From assembly GCA_037903475.1 (NCBI GenBank), contig JBAJFG010000344.1, positions 868,001 to 932,000 of the forward strand: a stretch of 64,000 nt of DNA, written 5' to 3'. The translations under genes were made by a program, and so were the position numbers. The notes under the pieces were generated by a model. That model made no database searches. It saw only the letters and a list, made by a program, of their open reading frames with translations, and was not told the DNA's origin. The stretch is from Ancylostoma caninum. Its lineage: Eukaryota; Nematoda; Chromadorea; Rhabditida; Ancylostomatidae. Shown here piece by piece: positions 1 through 10,715 of this stretch (positions are counted from its first letter, which is position 1; each line of letters starts with the position of its first letter).

Positions 1-57
1 GAAACCATTCGCTTCATTCCCGTTCCCCAGATGAATGTATGGTATGTTAGCCCAAAG

Positions 58-246
58 GTGGCACCTGAGGTGACTTTGTCTGCAATTACGACTTGGAGGA
101 GATTTTACTAAATGGCAATAGGAAAACATGAGAGTGGAAGGAATCACACCACATACATATCAAAAAAAAGTGTAAAAATTGATTATCTGGCCGATTTCGG
201 GACGGAGTCGTAATTGCGGACAAAGTCGACCTAGGTGACACTTCTG
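58..246. repeat. Foldback (hairpin) MITE
   Basis: The two ends are near-perfect reverse complements: CACCTGAGGTGACTTTGTC near 64 pairs with the end that finishes CGACCTAGGTGACACTTC, and GCAATTACGACT pairs with AGTCGTAATTGC. The interior is AT-rich and without coding sense. Short palindromic non-autonomous DNA elements of this kind are common in nematode genomes. No second copy was recognised in the window. Bases 247-645 hold nothing I can support. Confidence 0.6.
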
Positions 247-646
247 CGCTATCAGACTGTAGCATTTCATGCATGGTACTTTGGTCACCTGAGCGGTGAG
301 TTCGCTCATCTAGAAAGTGACCTGCACGGTGAATTCAGTTTATCTCACATGCAGGACCACTACGGGCCGTGATACGACTGCCTTGTACCATGAAACCCAA
401 AGAATCATGAAGTTGGAGTTGTTCAACGAGGTACTGCAATTATTGTTCTCACATGAACGGGAAAGATGCAAAAGGTTGAAGAGCCTCGGAACCCTCATTC
501 CTGAAGGAACGCTTCATCTTCATTCCAGAAGCGAAATTTTGGCAAAATATACACGTGAAACGCACGGTGTTGTTGACAAGTAAAAATCATTGCCATTGTC
601 CGACCATATCACGACCACTTCCATATTAGTGTTGAAGAAAGATATA

Positions 647-735
647 GAATCTTGCACGTAAGTCACAAGTGATGACTGCAACTGTTTTTGTTTAGAATGG
701 CTTATCTGTATTCTGGCCATTCACATAAAAGCAGA
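647..735 (+). promoter_or_regulatory. Proximal promoter of gene A with GATA site and TATA-like box
   Basis: The block contains CTTGCACGTAAGT (651-663), a run of T, GGCTTATCTG (699-708; CTTATCT is the reverse of an AGATAAG GATA-factor site) and ACATAAAAGCA (723-733), 55-65 bp before the start codon. The same order and spacing recurs upstream of genes D and E, which is the main evidence of function. In nematodes GATA sites of this type are bound by intestinal ELT-2-class factors; intestinal expression is therefore only an inference. Confidence 0.5.
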
Positions 736-788
736 GGAACATGTACAATGTATGCATTGCAGCTGGACATCTCTCCAAATTGTGCATA

Positions 789-3252
789 ATGCTCAACGTT
801 CTACTGGTAAGTGCTTGTGTCTTCCTCAACAACCAGAAATTTCAAGATCAGTTCTCTTAGCAAACAGATTTTAAGGTGATCCTGTGCATCGACGCAGCAT
901 TTTCGCAACTGACAGGTTCGGCTTCCTTTTTTTATATAGGTAACCGATAAACCGATGGTTTTGCACGACAAGCTGTGAAACGTGCCGAGCTGACATGGTC
1001 AGAAGTATTATCACATTTGCTGCATTAAAGGCAACTCTGCCCAAATCTGCTGAGATTTTGCTCAATTGAGGAGTTTCGATTCCTGGAACTCTTAGCTATT
1101 GGTGAACTAGAGCGAAACACACCGGTGGTATTTCGAAAGCGCATAACTCCTCTCTCCTTGTCATTTGTGGGCCGTCATGTACATTTGCGCAAGTGACTGA
1201 GCCTGGGTAACCATGAGCACATTTATGATGTGTTGACAGTATTTGATAACATTGCCACCGACGACTTTGACATCTGCTGCCTTTACCAATGCTAACTAGT
1301 TCAAATAAAATTTACACTTTCTAGTGTGTACAAATGAACCGAAGGATGCTGATGTAGTTCGCACAGAGTTCCTGAAGGGCCATAATCAGGTCAGGAAGAG
1401 TCTTGTCGATCTAAAGCTGGAACAGGACGACGGAGAGACGCTGCTCGGATCGAAGAATATGTTCAAAATAGTAAGTGTACACTAAGATATTGTCGTCCAT
1501 ACTATATCAAGATCCCATGTTCCAGACTTACGATTGCTTCCTGGAGGGATTGGCACTCACCACTCTTTCAGGTTGTCCGAGCGAGCCGAAACTCGACTTT
1601 ATAAATACAATGGGTGGTGAAAAATCAGTGAATTATGCAGTGTGAGTCACATGATGTCCATGCAATCACATACAAAACGAGCAAAATCATGTTATAGTAT
1701 AAGAGGCATTGATACCAACAATCCGCCCAAAGCTGAGGCTGAGTATGTACCCTATATAAAAACTGCTGTGGCAGACTGGGCAAATTATATGTACGAAGAC
1801 AACCTTGACATCAAAACAGTCGCCTATAAAAATGAGGCCATGGAACCATTCGCAAACGTGGGTCACATTTTATCACAAATTTCCGTTCCCTTGATGAGAA
1901 TACAGTCTGTCCATTTGAAACGTGTAGTCCACGTACCGGTCAGCGCAGCGGCTATGCGTCTACGCACATTTACCACCCGCACGCGTCGCGTCAGGCCGTT
2001 TTGCCTTTTTTGAACCTGGGGAGAAAGAGCCAAACATGGCTCAGCAGGGTCCCTGACTCACGCTAGCACCTTATTAGGCATATTAGGTCGAAGGTGACCT
2101 GTCCTTCCTGAAAAAAGAGCGGGATCAACCGCTTTCTATACACTGTCTCAGCCAGGCCTGACGCGTGCGGGTGGCAAGTGTCCGATAATCGCGGCTATAT
2201 TGTCATTGGAGCGAGGTTATAGGCTAATCATCTTCCGGGATCATGGAAATGAATGTGGCAGGCGTATCACCTCGCTCCAATGACAACATATTCGCAGCGC
2301 TGACCGGCACGTGGAGTGTACAGTGAACGCCAGTGACGATGGCCCATCTGCGGCCTCGAGAAGGACGCCGCGCAACCGCGCCGCATGCACCGCGATCGGT
2401 GTTGTACACCGCCGGAATGCTGTTCCTAGGTGCTTTTCTTTCCGATTCCGTCGAAAATCCTTAAAATGGGTGGAGAAGCTGCTAGAAATAGCATAACAGC
2501 AACAGAAGGTATTTGTTATGGCGCGCGCGGTGCGGTTGCGCGGCGTCCTTCTCGAGGTCGTGGATTGGCCACCGCCATTGACGTCTACGGTACGTTTCAA
2601 ATGAACAGGCTATATGTACACCCAACATAGAAAATTGGAGGGTATTTCTAATGATTCACCATATTATCATCACCTCCATTATTCAGATGATTTATAACAC
2701 AACAATAGCTCTTGGATGTTCGCCATTGTACTGCGCGGAGAAGAAACGTGTTGCAGTCTCCTGCGTCTATAATGCCAAGTAATCTGCCTTCAAGACTTAT
2801 TTTAATTCCTAAAAGCGAGTATTCCTTGTTCGTTTTCGATGTATACTGATGTACTAGGTGGGAATACTCAGAAAGAGATGAGTCTAGGATAAAAGATTTT
2901 TTCCATGCCTCCTAAGACTAATTACCGCTCTATTTAGGCCGAAACTGAACGAGCCTCTCTACGAGACCTCGAAGGTAACCGACGGTTGTAGTTCGGCAGG
3001 AAAACGCTGCGACAAGGTTGTGAAAGGATCTGACTGTATCGCCAATGGTGACTTCAAGGGCCTTTGTCATACAACATTGAAAGAGATACCAAGTGAGTGA
3101 GCACTCCTTAAGTGTATGCTCCACCGAGAACACTTTTGGAGAACTTAGTTACCCGACTACGTCAACTCTCTCCTTGTCTAGCTTAATAAGCTTCTCTGTA
3201 GCGAATTGGCAGCTGTCCCTAATGAGAGAGCGCTGTAAGTGACCGATCAACG

Positions 3253-3293
<41 letters not shown>

Positions 3294-3418
3294 TAAGATC
3301 TTCATATTTCTGGAAAGACCTAGTGATCTAGCCGTTGTGGGCGAGGTCTGAGCAGATACGATGAAAGTAAAAATGACTTTCTATCACTCTAAAGGTCTAT
3401 ATATTTCCAGAACCTTAA
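789..3418 (+). CDS. Gene A: secreted single-domain CAP (ASP-related) protein
   Basis: Eight coding exons: 789-806, 876-915, 1325-1470, 1526-1641, 1698-1857, 2687-2778, 2938-3092 and 3411-3418, giving 244 aa. All introns are GT..AG and the frame is continuous. Exons 1-2 encode a signal peptide (MLNVLL, then VILCIDAAFS). Exon 3 carries the CAP helix motif GHNQVR, exon 4 TYDCFLEGLA and GCPSEP, exon 5 an acidic helix ending EAMEPFAN, exon 6 MIYNTT..LGC with a possible N-glycosylation site, and exon 7 the Cys-rich hinge. Exon 8 adds only Lys-Pro-stop. A poly(A) signal lies at 3522-3527. The CAP GHYTQ motif is replaced by PFAN-MIY, so the classical His/Glu cavity is incomplete; a GGEK remains where GEN is usual. 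Likely role is a secreted host-interaction protein (inference from the ASP family). Intron 5 holds two foldback elements. Confidence 0.88.
1928..2315. repeat. Foldback element in intron 5 of gene A
   Basis: The ends are inverted: TCCACGTACCGGTCAGCGCAG at 1928 and CGCAGCGCTGACCGGCACGTGGA ending at 2315. A second nested pair is CCACCCGCACGCGTC..GTCAGGCC with GGCCTGACGCGTGCGGGTGG (about 1973-2175), plus a third pair around the GGAGCGAGGT/ACCTCGCTCC motif. A diverged relative lies at 48830-48960. It has no coding capacity and sits wholly within the intron. Confidence 0.6.
2319..2592. repeat. TA-flanked foldback MITE, copy 1 of 4
   Basis: Begins TACAGTGAACGCC and ends GACGTCTACGGTA. Subterminal GC-rich arms GATGGCCCATCTGCGGCC..AAGGACGCCGCGCAACCGCG pair with CGCGGTTGCGCGGCGTCCTT..GGCCACCGCCAT. 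Related copies lie at 16452-16693, 52866-53135 and 54209-54481. It abuts the preceding foldback (1928-2315) with a 3-base gap. Confidence 0.75.
3257..3288 (+). repeat. (CT)n microsatellite
   Basis: About 16 uninterrupted CT units in intron 7 of gene A. Confidence 0.95.
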
Positions 3419-3549
3419 TTCAAGCAGCAATCCTACCGTCGAAAGTGAACGTGCACTGTGTTCATCCATATCGAACGTAGTTATCTTTACATGTACCTCT
3501 TGCTTTTACACTAGTTGGAACAATAAAACTTTGCGAAGCATTTTGACTG

Positions 3550-4399
3550 CAAGTCAAGAAGTACTGTATCCTGAATCTTCATGCGAAAAATAAGGACGCC
3601 AATCAGGAAGATCTAGGAGATCAGCTGGCGTATTTGAGCCACAGCTTCACCTGCAATTCTTGACTAGTCAAGGCTTTTTGGGGTGTATACCTTTACTTCT
3701 GAGTGTCAGTTACGGGCACACTCGGACCCTAATTAGTGTGACCCTAATTATCATTAGAATGATCAAAGCATTCCTCTTGTTTGTCGCATGGTTGCTTGGT
3801 TAGTACGGATAGATTATGGAAGGAATTCGAATCTTACGGTACACCTTTTGGACAAGCACTGAACCATTACTAGTACTTCTTGCGTGAAACAATGTGCTCA
3901 CTTTGTACTACACAACAAAGAGAAAATGGCTGATGCGATGGCTTCAATAACGCTTAATACTTGCTTAAGGATGATAGAGAACAAAATATACCAGCAGGCT
4001 AACTATAATGGTGACCTCATGGTGATATTTATGGCAAAAATATTCGATTTCGAATAAATGGAAAAATCGAATGTTACACCATTAGAGACCAACTCGGTGC
4101 TATATATGGGAGAAGAAGAGCTTTAGGGCTTTCTCATTCTTAAATATCTGGACATGTAAATTGTTTCCTAAATTGGTAATTAAGGTAACAGAATTGTTCG
4201 ATTTTTATTCGGTCCAATGTATAATCTGTATCCAAGTTCTGATGGACTAGTTCTCCGCTCACTGTGAGGAACACACAACCTTCCTTCTAACAGCTACTGG
4301 TCAACTAGGGCCTCTTAGCAGTTGACATTCACGAATAAAGGTCACCTCCCGGCTTTTCGTGGTTTTTTCATCTTGGCTTACGACATACACATAACATCA
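3550..4399. other. Spacer downstream of gene A, no gene seen
   Basis: AT-rich sequence after the gene A poly(A) site. All frames are broken and no repeat partner was found within the window. I see nothing else to annotate here. Confidence 0.5.
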
Positions 4400-5296
4400 G
4401 GGGTGGTAGTAATCCTACTGAAACTGTCAGTTAACGGTCAACGTTAACTGGCAGCTAACTCCCAGCTTACGGGGAACTGCGGGAGAGTATTGTAAGCTTC
4501 ATTAGGGCGAACATGGTTCTCCAAGTATGATGCTTAAGAACTGTGATGAAACGGTGACCATACTCGCAGGTAAACTCACAGTTTGAAATCGAACTATGAG
4601 CTCACCGTCACGCTGAACTTGCTGCCAGTATGAAACGACGAGGGAACGGGAAGCGAAAGAGTGTGCGGCGCGCGAGACGCAGACGACGATCTCGCCGTTT
4701 CACGAAGAAGTCCTCCAGAGGACTTTTTGCTCACGGTTCGAGTTCATCGTTGTAGCCAGTCGAGCGTGCACTGACTCCTTTTCGGTGAAGACGCATTTCC
4801 GGGTACACCCAGTTGATCGATGTTCCCACTGTCTCGATCGCCATGACCTTCCGCAGGAGATCATCGATGACTTCGATTTCCCGGTGGCTGATTTTGACAG
4901 CTGAGCCCTACACCTTCTTAGATTAAATCCCACATATTTTATGGGTACGCAATTACATTTGTGAGCTTAACACATCGAAGTTAAGTTACGCGCAAAAGAT
5001 TCAAAAGAAAAGAAAGATTCAGTGGCCGCTTGAGGTATAATGGCCACATAAGGTCCCGTTAGCATTCGAATCCATGGTTCAGAGGTATGTCAGCATTCTC
5101 CGAGGACAACAAGTCACCCATCTGTGAGGGTTCGGAACCTCTAAGGGTTCGAAGGTTTTGCAAGAGCCTCATCATTCAAAGACCACAGTTGTCAGTTAGC
5201 TCCTAGCTAGTTCATGGTTGCAAACGCGAGCTGACAGTTCACTGCGACCTTCTGCTCACCGTTTCGTCGCCGTTCGAGGAGGTTTACTACCACCCC
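4400..5296. mobile_element. TIR element of the GGGGTGGTAGTAA family, copy 1
   Basis: Starts GGGGTGGTAGTAATCCT and ends AGGTTTACTACCACCCC, a terminal inverted repeat of about 17 bp. The interior is highly similar over its full length to 40790-41670, for example CAGTTAACG..AACGTTAACTGGCAGCTAACTCCCAGCTTACGGGG near the left end and the AGTCCTCCA.AGGACTTTTTGCTCA block. There is no transposase-like frame. I read it as a non-autonomous DNA transposon; superfamily unknown. Confidence 0.75.
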
Positions 5297-6067
5297 AGAA
5301 TTAAATTTCCCAGTTTCTTTTCTACATAAAACGGAACATCAGAAAAAATTAAATGGACAAATTTACCACAGAATTGTGTAGCAATGCGATGAGAATTACT
5401 CTTGGTCAGAAACAGTAGTGTTATCCTATACCATATGCTTCGTATTTCGCCAGGGAAAGATTATAGGATCACATGTAACATACTGTCTGAAAAGAGTACT
5501 GAAAGTTGCGAGTGATCAGCCCCGGTAAGGTGAGGGGGATGATAATTCTGAGGAAAGGGATGTGCTAGATGGTAAATCTTCCAAAAACAGCCAAGAAGCG
5601 TTAGCAATTGAGTCGCCTACAAGTAAATAGCTGCCGTTCAGCAATCTTGGCAATCGAGAATTATGAAAAAGCAATCGAACAGGGTGCTGGGCCAACACAA
5701 ACTATGCTCATCGCCCTTTGAGTGATGATACCAGCTGTTTTATTCACAAAAATAAGCTTCCCAACATGATTCTCTGGAATGCTAAGCCACCTCCTACGAT
5801 GCTTTGTGCTTTGAGAAACACAAGAACTCGTAACCACAGTGAACGTCGACGGAATTGCGTTTCCCACGGAAATGTGAGGCACCGCTCTAGCTAAAATCGC
5901 TGCCGTAATAGCAAATGAGGGTTTCTTTGTAGCGTTTCATCCAATTTGATATCAGTTATCAATAGAACTACCTAGCAATCAAGGGAACCTCATGGGATGC
6001 CATCATGAAGACTATTTCAGAGCAAGCGGGGCGCCTTGGCGTGCTTTCCGAGTTCGCGACAACCTAT
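5297..6067. other. Spacer with no recognised content
   Basis: Open frames here are short and show no motif or codon pattern that I recognise. No repeat partner was seen in the window. Confidence 0.4.
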
Positions 6068-6229
6068 GGGAAACTCCAAACGTACGTAGACAAGAGTCGA
6101 GACCGCGTCGCGGATATCGCGGCTCTCTTGAGCAGAGACGCAGGCGCACACTATGCTGAGCTCCCGTTACTCTGCCCAAGAGAGCCGCGCCGCGGTCCTG
6201 ACTCTTGTCTGCGTCCGTTGGGAGTTCTC
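6068..6229. repeat. GC-rich foldback element
   Basis: Left arm GGGAAACTCCAAACGTACG.AGACAAGAGTC..GACCGCG..GCGGCTCTCTTG pairs with right arm CAAGAGAGCCGCGCCGCGGTC..GACTCTTGTCTGCGTCCGTTGGGAGTTCTC. The longer plus-strand frame across it (6005-6331) is a by-product of the palindrome rather than a gene. Confidence 0.65.
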
Positions 6230-6638
6230 TGTATTACCATCGACGTTCAATCTCCTCTGAGTCGAAGATTAGTTGTCCTCTGTTTTCAAAGAAGACTCTT
6301 GAACATGAAGTTGAACATGAACAATAAATAAGTTGTACAGTAAGTCAACTCGTAAAAAATCAATTCTCTTTTGTTTCGATCGCACGGTAAAGCGACAATG
6401 GCAAAAAAAATTAGATGATCGACCGCAGGAGTACTCGCTATTGAACCGAGAAGCTCTCATCGTAGTACAGCCAGCGAGCTCAGGGTCAAAGCTTAGGTGC
6501 CAGAGGTCTCTTAACGCACACAAACAGCGAGTTTCTCAGAAGTAACAACGGAGTTGGGAAGAATCGGAATGTCCAAATTCCAATACACCTTAGCATTTCA
6601 ACCAATGTATAGATTTTTCACTGAGCCTTAGGCTTATA

Positions 6639-6812
6639 GCATACTACACAGCGACGCTGGCACTGCTACCACTAAAAGTGTTCGCACAATTGTCCCCATG
6701 CCAGCATGCTATTCTGCTCAAATTGAGTGGTAAGATATGAGAACTTGTAACATTTTGTCCTCATCACTTCCATTGATATTCTTCACCGCGACGGTGTCGC
6801 TGTGAAGTGTGA
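6639..6812 (-). repeat. ~180 bp MITE with CACAGCGACRSYGTCGCTGTG ends, copy 1 of 3
   Basis: Reverse orientation relative to copies at 22467-22650 and 37435-37620. The ends are GCATACTACACAGCGACG and CACCGCGACGGTGTCGCTGTGAAGT, and the AGGC/GCCT flank is shared as well. It is non-coding. Confidence 0.6.
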
Positions 6813-6839
6813 CAGGGGTAGTAGGTTAATGAAGACTTT

Positions 6840-7513
6840 TACAGGGCGGCGCATAATTACTGTCCCAAAATAACAAACGCATAAAACTTGTATAAATGAA
6901 TCAATTCAGACGATCTCTCCAACAACTATTTACTAACATCTGAGAAAACAAAAATGAAGATATCATTTAATGTAGCCTCCTTTGGCGCGGATGACAGCCT
7001 TCAGACGCTCAGGGTATGACTCCACCGCAGCGCGCAAGTGATCTTGCGGTATTTCGTTCTAGGCTTTCTGCAGAGACTTCTTCAGAGCATGAACGCTGGT
7101 GTGTTTTTCTGACAGGCCTTCTGCTCCATCAACGCCCAGATTGAGAAGTCCAGGACATTCAGGTAAGGCGAAATAGCCGGCTATTCGGATGCGCGGATAA
7201 AGTCCGACAGGTTGGCGAGGCACCAGTCTTGGGTGGCCTTAGCCCGATGAGCAGGTGCTCCGTCCTGTTGCAAGATCTAGTGGCCGTTTCCGTTGTGCTC
7301 GGTGGCCCATGGAAGCACATGATTCTTCAATATTTCCAAATACACGTTTTTGTCGATCCTGACTTCTTTTTCCACAAAAATGATGGGGATTCGCCCGATC
7401 GCTGACAGCCCAGCGGAAACTATCACAGAAGTTGGATACAATTTGCGTGATACAATCCGGCCCCCTGCATCGGCTTCCCTACTACTTTCTGCGTACACCC
7501 TAAAGGGTATCAA
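6840..7513 (-). pseudogene. Mariner/Tc1-type transposase remnant
   Basis: Read on the minus strand, the C-terminal half of a mariner-like transposase is visible. A stretch containing RIPIIFVEKEVRID and LKNHVLPWA is followed after an in-frame stop by ILQQDGAPAHRA, NLSDFI and SPYLNVLDFSIW. QQDGAPAHRA matches the motif around the second catalytic Asp. SPYLN corresponds to SPDLN, so the third catalytic Asp is lost, and several stops follow. The left edge, TACAGGGCGGCGCATAATTACT, fits a mariner 3' terminal repeat. The N-terminal half is missing. It is a dead copy. Confidence 0.75.
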
Positions 7514-8057
7514 GAGTTAGGATGTTATCAGCTAGTGAAATAGGCTGAAGCGAAGGAGTAGAGACCAATGCTATCATAACATTGGAGCTACTGTTACACG
7601 TGGAGGAAGTAAAGCACCCGCATCTAGACTCGCTTCCTATAAAAATGGGTTTGCAGCCGTATAGTAATAGTCATGCGTATTAGGGATGAAATTGAGCACA
7701 TCGCAATCCCAAAAACCACAAGTAGCACCCAGGAGCAACGTAGAGATGTGAGAACTGAAACAATTTTCGTCGAACCTTTCTCTGAGTTCGCGAAGTTGTA
7801 GTAAGTAGGCAATGATGTTGACTATAGAATTCCATGCGATGTAAAATGAATGTCACGTCATTTCGTTGCAAAAATGTGCAATGTCGAGAAAATCTTGTGC
7901 ATTTTTCAGGATGGTCCCGCATAAAATCGACGTCGAACTTGTTGCCAAACTTGGTGCAAAGAGGCTGCTCGGTAAGCGATGCGGGGCAAGCGATGTGGTG
8001 TCTTCTGAACAGAAATATGATGGTTAGCTATTTCCACGTGATTGTGTCAATGAAATA

Positions 8058-8103
8058 TTGCATGGTGCTGGCTCCATAGCGGTATGGAGCCAGCACCATG
8101 CAA
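8058..8103. repeat. Perfect 21-bp inverted repeat with 4-nt loop
   Basis: The left arm 8058-8078 and right arm 8083-8103 are exact reverse complements (TTGCATGGTGCTGGCTCCATA), separated by GCGG. It lies in the A-B spacer, about 85 bp left of a dispersed repeat. No larger element around it was recognised. Confidence 0.9.
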
Positions 8104-8186
8104 AAATTTGGGCGCCGACTCTATTTCGTCTTTTTTGTGTAGTTGCTGACAACTGTCTCCAGAAATGCTATCTCCACTGCTGCGAG

Positions 8187-8258
8187 ACCTACATGTGTTA
8201 TCTTCTCAATTTTGAGAAAAACTTAAACCGTCGTAAAAGAACTTGATTACACCTATTC
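8187..8258 (+). repeat. Dispersed repeat, copy 1 of 3
   Basis: Contains GAGACCTACATGTGTTATCT, then GAAAAAC..GTCGTAAAAGAAC. The same motif order occurs on the minus strand at about 29990-30075 and, more diverged, at about 50245-50320. It has no coding function I can defend. Confidence 0.5.
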
Positions 8259-8560
8259 TTAGCAATTATCGCTGCTGCTGTACGAAAAGGAAAAAATTGG
8301 ATGTTTCGTTGCCATTGTCTATCAGTGCAGTCTTATGATGATAAATAATACTTTCTGCTGCTCTTTCTAAATAATGCAAAGAACAAAATAGCGAATTAGG
8401 CAGCTGGGTTTAGGGGAGAGGAAGGGAGGGGTAGGGGAGCGAGGGAGAGGTTCAAAAGAAATGTTTGTTCTTCCAAAAAAAGCGAAATCTATGTGGCCTT
8501 TCCATCTCTGAACATTTGTTGTATCTACTAACTTGTTATATTCTTCCCATGTATTGGGTG

Positions 8561-8722
8561 TGGAGCGTTATACCTGGAGTGGGCGGCGCTTACGGGCCTT
8601 GGAATTGGCCTATCGGCTGAACTGTCCAATCGTAGAGCATGACCGCACCCCCTTTCCAGGTATAACGCGCCATACCCCGATGCATTTATTTATTCATTTA
8701 TTTATTTATTTATTTATTTACT
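8561..8722. repeat. Short hairpin plus (ATTT)n tract
   Basis: GAGCGTTATACCTGGA near 8563 is inverted as TCCAGGTATAACGCGCC near 8656-8672. It is followed by about ten ATTT units (8683-8722). The tract resembles the A-rich tail of a minus-strand LINE such as the one at 30861, so this may mark an old LINE 3' end. Confidence 0.5.
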
Positions 8723-9269
8723 GCGACTTGCAGTTACTTGCAAGTTAGCACATGTGATAAGAATAAGCATTATTGAATCAAAAAAATTAACCCAAGAAAA
8801 CGCGAGAGTGAAGCAGGTTCGTTGACTTTTACCCTTTTCGATTTTGCACCTAAACATGGAGTCTTACTTCCTTCTTTTGATCTCTTTCAAGAAACGGTGG
8901 CAAAAGCGTCCGATAAGACATTCATGCTCTGATTGGTATGGTCCATTTTTTATCTACATTCTGCGGATGTGTAGTTATGTGGCACTAAACTGCTCTTTTT
9001 ACCACTCCTAAACAGACAAGGAACTTTGATAGCACGTAGTGTATAGAAGAAAATTTGGTTGAATTGTTGCCCTATCTGTGCCACCGAAACTCATAACTGT
9101 TAGATAAATACTTTTGTGGGTGAGAAAAACCGTGAAGTAAACAGACCTCTCAGATGGAGGGCGTTCTCTGCAACTGTACATTTTATCAGCATAATATATT
9201 TTTATTTCCAAATGAAAAGTCCGTATGGGTAGAAATTGAGAAAATATATCCCCAATATAGCTTAGTACA

Positions 9270-9960
9270 GATGATAGCAACAGTAGCAAGCAGTCAGAAC
9301 AGCAGTCTGTTGAAACCTATCGCAAACCGACTGAAGAACTTCTTGCCAACTACATTAGTATTCATTTTAGCAAGGATTATTTGGAATCTTTATACTGTAC
9401 TCTTTATGTACTTTTGAAAGCTTATACGTCATAGGTGAGACCCATACTTGAATTTGGCGCTGTAGTTTTTTGCCCACATAGAAAAAAGACATACGTATGT
9501 TGGAAAAAGTTCAAAATAACTTCACCAGGAAAATAATGATCAGATGTGGAGGGTATCATTGCTCAAACGTTCCGGTTGCTAAGATAAGGAATTCACGATG
9601 CAAAATTCATACCCTTGAATCATGAAGAAGAGTAAGAGATGTTTGTTATGTCTATAAAATTCTAAGTGGCATGGTGAAGACCGATGTGATGATGTTTTAT
9701 AAGATACTTCCATCAAAAACAAGAGGTGGTTCGGAGAAAATTTCTTATGCAGATCCAAGAACAAATGCTAGACGGGAAAGTTTCACATGCCGGGCAGGAT
9801 CTTATTGTCTGACCTTACGATATAAAACTACTCCCACCTCTCTGAAGTACTTTTCTTTCAAACGATGGATCTCCAAAAAGCTTTTGTGTCACTAGTGCAA
9901 TGAGTTTATTTCTGTATGTTTTACTCGATGTTACTTGATTAGGTCATGTCATGTCATTGT
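9270..9960 (+). pseudogene. Degenerate LINE reverse-transcriptase C-terminal fragment
   Basis: With two or three frame changes the plus strand reads RPILEFGAVVFCPHRKKD, then MLEKVQNNFTRKIM, KIHTLES and VCYVYKILSGMVKTD. This is the usual thumb and C-terminal pattern of CR1/Jockey-type LINEs (ILEYGS.VW...KKDI..IE.VQR.FTR...YKIL.G). It ends in an AATAA-rich tail near 9990-10010. A similar fragment is on the minus strand at 29130-29790. Confidence 0.65.
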
Positions 9961-9976
9961 CTTTTTCACGTCTACC

Positions 9977-10441
9977 TTAAGTGGCGTAATAAATAATTAA
10001 TAATAATAATTCCTGGTGAGACTCAGATACTGAGCTAGTGCAGTTAACACAAAAATGCTGCGTTGTGGATGTAGAAGCCTTACAGACCGGAACGTTATCC
10101 AAGTCAGCCCTGCTAGTGAAACTGATAAATTTAAACAAAATCTCGACGTTTATATTGTTGACCGCAGTTAGCATTTTATGAATCATTACCACTTTATTGA
10201 ATTCTCTACGTCCCAGAAATGAGCTAATAAGGGAAGAAGAGCTGTGTCCGTTTTGGTGCTCAATAAGCAAGCGCTGAGATCTGTATCTGACGAGGGTTCT
10301 AAGCCCAGCGATAAGTCTCTCGTTCTTCAGACAGGCACTCACAGGTTCAACTTCTGTCGAAGAATAATATAGAGTGGACAGAACATCAGAGTTTGTCATA
10401 ATGAAGGCAACAACTGGAGGAATTTTTTTTGCAACCGCCAT
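9977..10441 (-). pseudogene. Possible LINE C-terminal remnant, opposite orientation
   Basis: A 154-codon open frame. Its centre (SSFLGRREFNKVVMIHKML followed by NVEILFKFISFTSR) fits the LINE pattern RR..DL...YKIL.G..D...LF.F, and the frame ends in the same AATAATAAT tail region as the previous fragment, so the two would lie tail to tail. There is no splice structure, signal peptide or other family motif. An unrelated orphan exon is the alternative. Confidence 0.3.
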
Positions 10442-10715
10442 GTTAACAACAACCGGTGAAGCCCAGAATAAGGAAGAACTCGACTACAATCACTGATTTA
10501 CCTTGGTGTACGCTAGAACGTCTAGCTGTGGGCTAATAGTCGATTGGAAGTTTCCGAAATCTATCATCCGAGTGGACTGAAAGTGAGTAATCAGCACTGT
10601 AGATGATTTACTTACAATTAGATGCATGGATTTTTTTCCGGACGATGGTAATTCCTACTTTATCGCCTGTTATGTTAGATTGTTCTTCTCCTAAACAGAG
10701 ACAAGAAAAGTCACC

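Noticed and set aside
1642..2013. 123-codon frame in gene A
   Set aside because: Reads from intron 4 through exon 5 into a foldback element. Only 1698-1857 is supported as coding.
6005..6331. 108-codon plus-strand frame
   Set aside because: It spans a GC-rich foldback (6068-6229), and the GC-rich arms remove stop codons.
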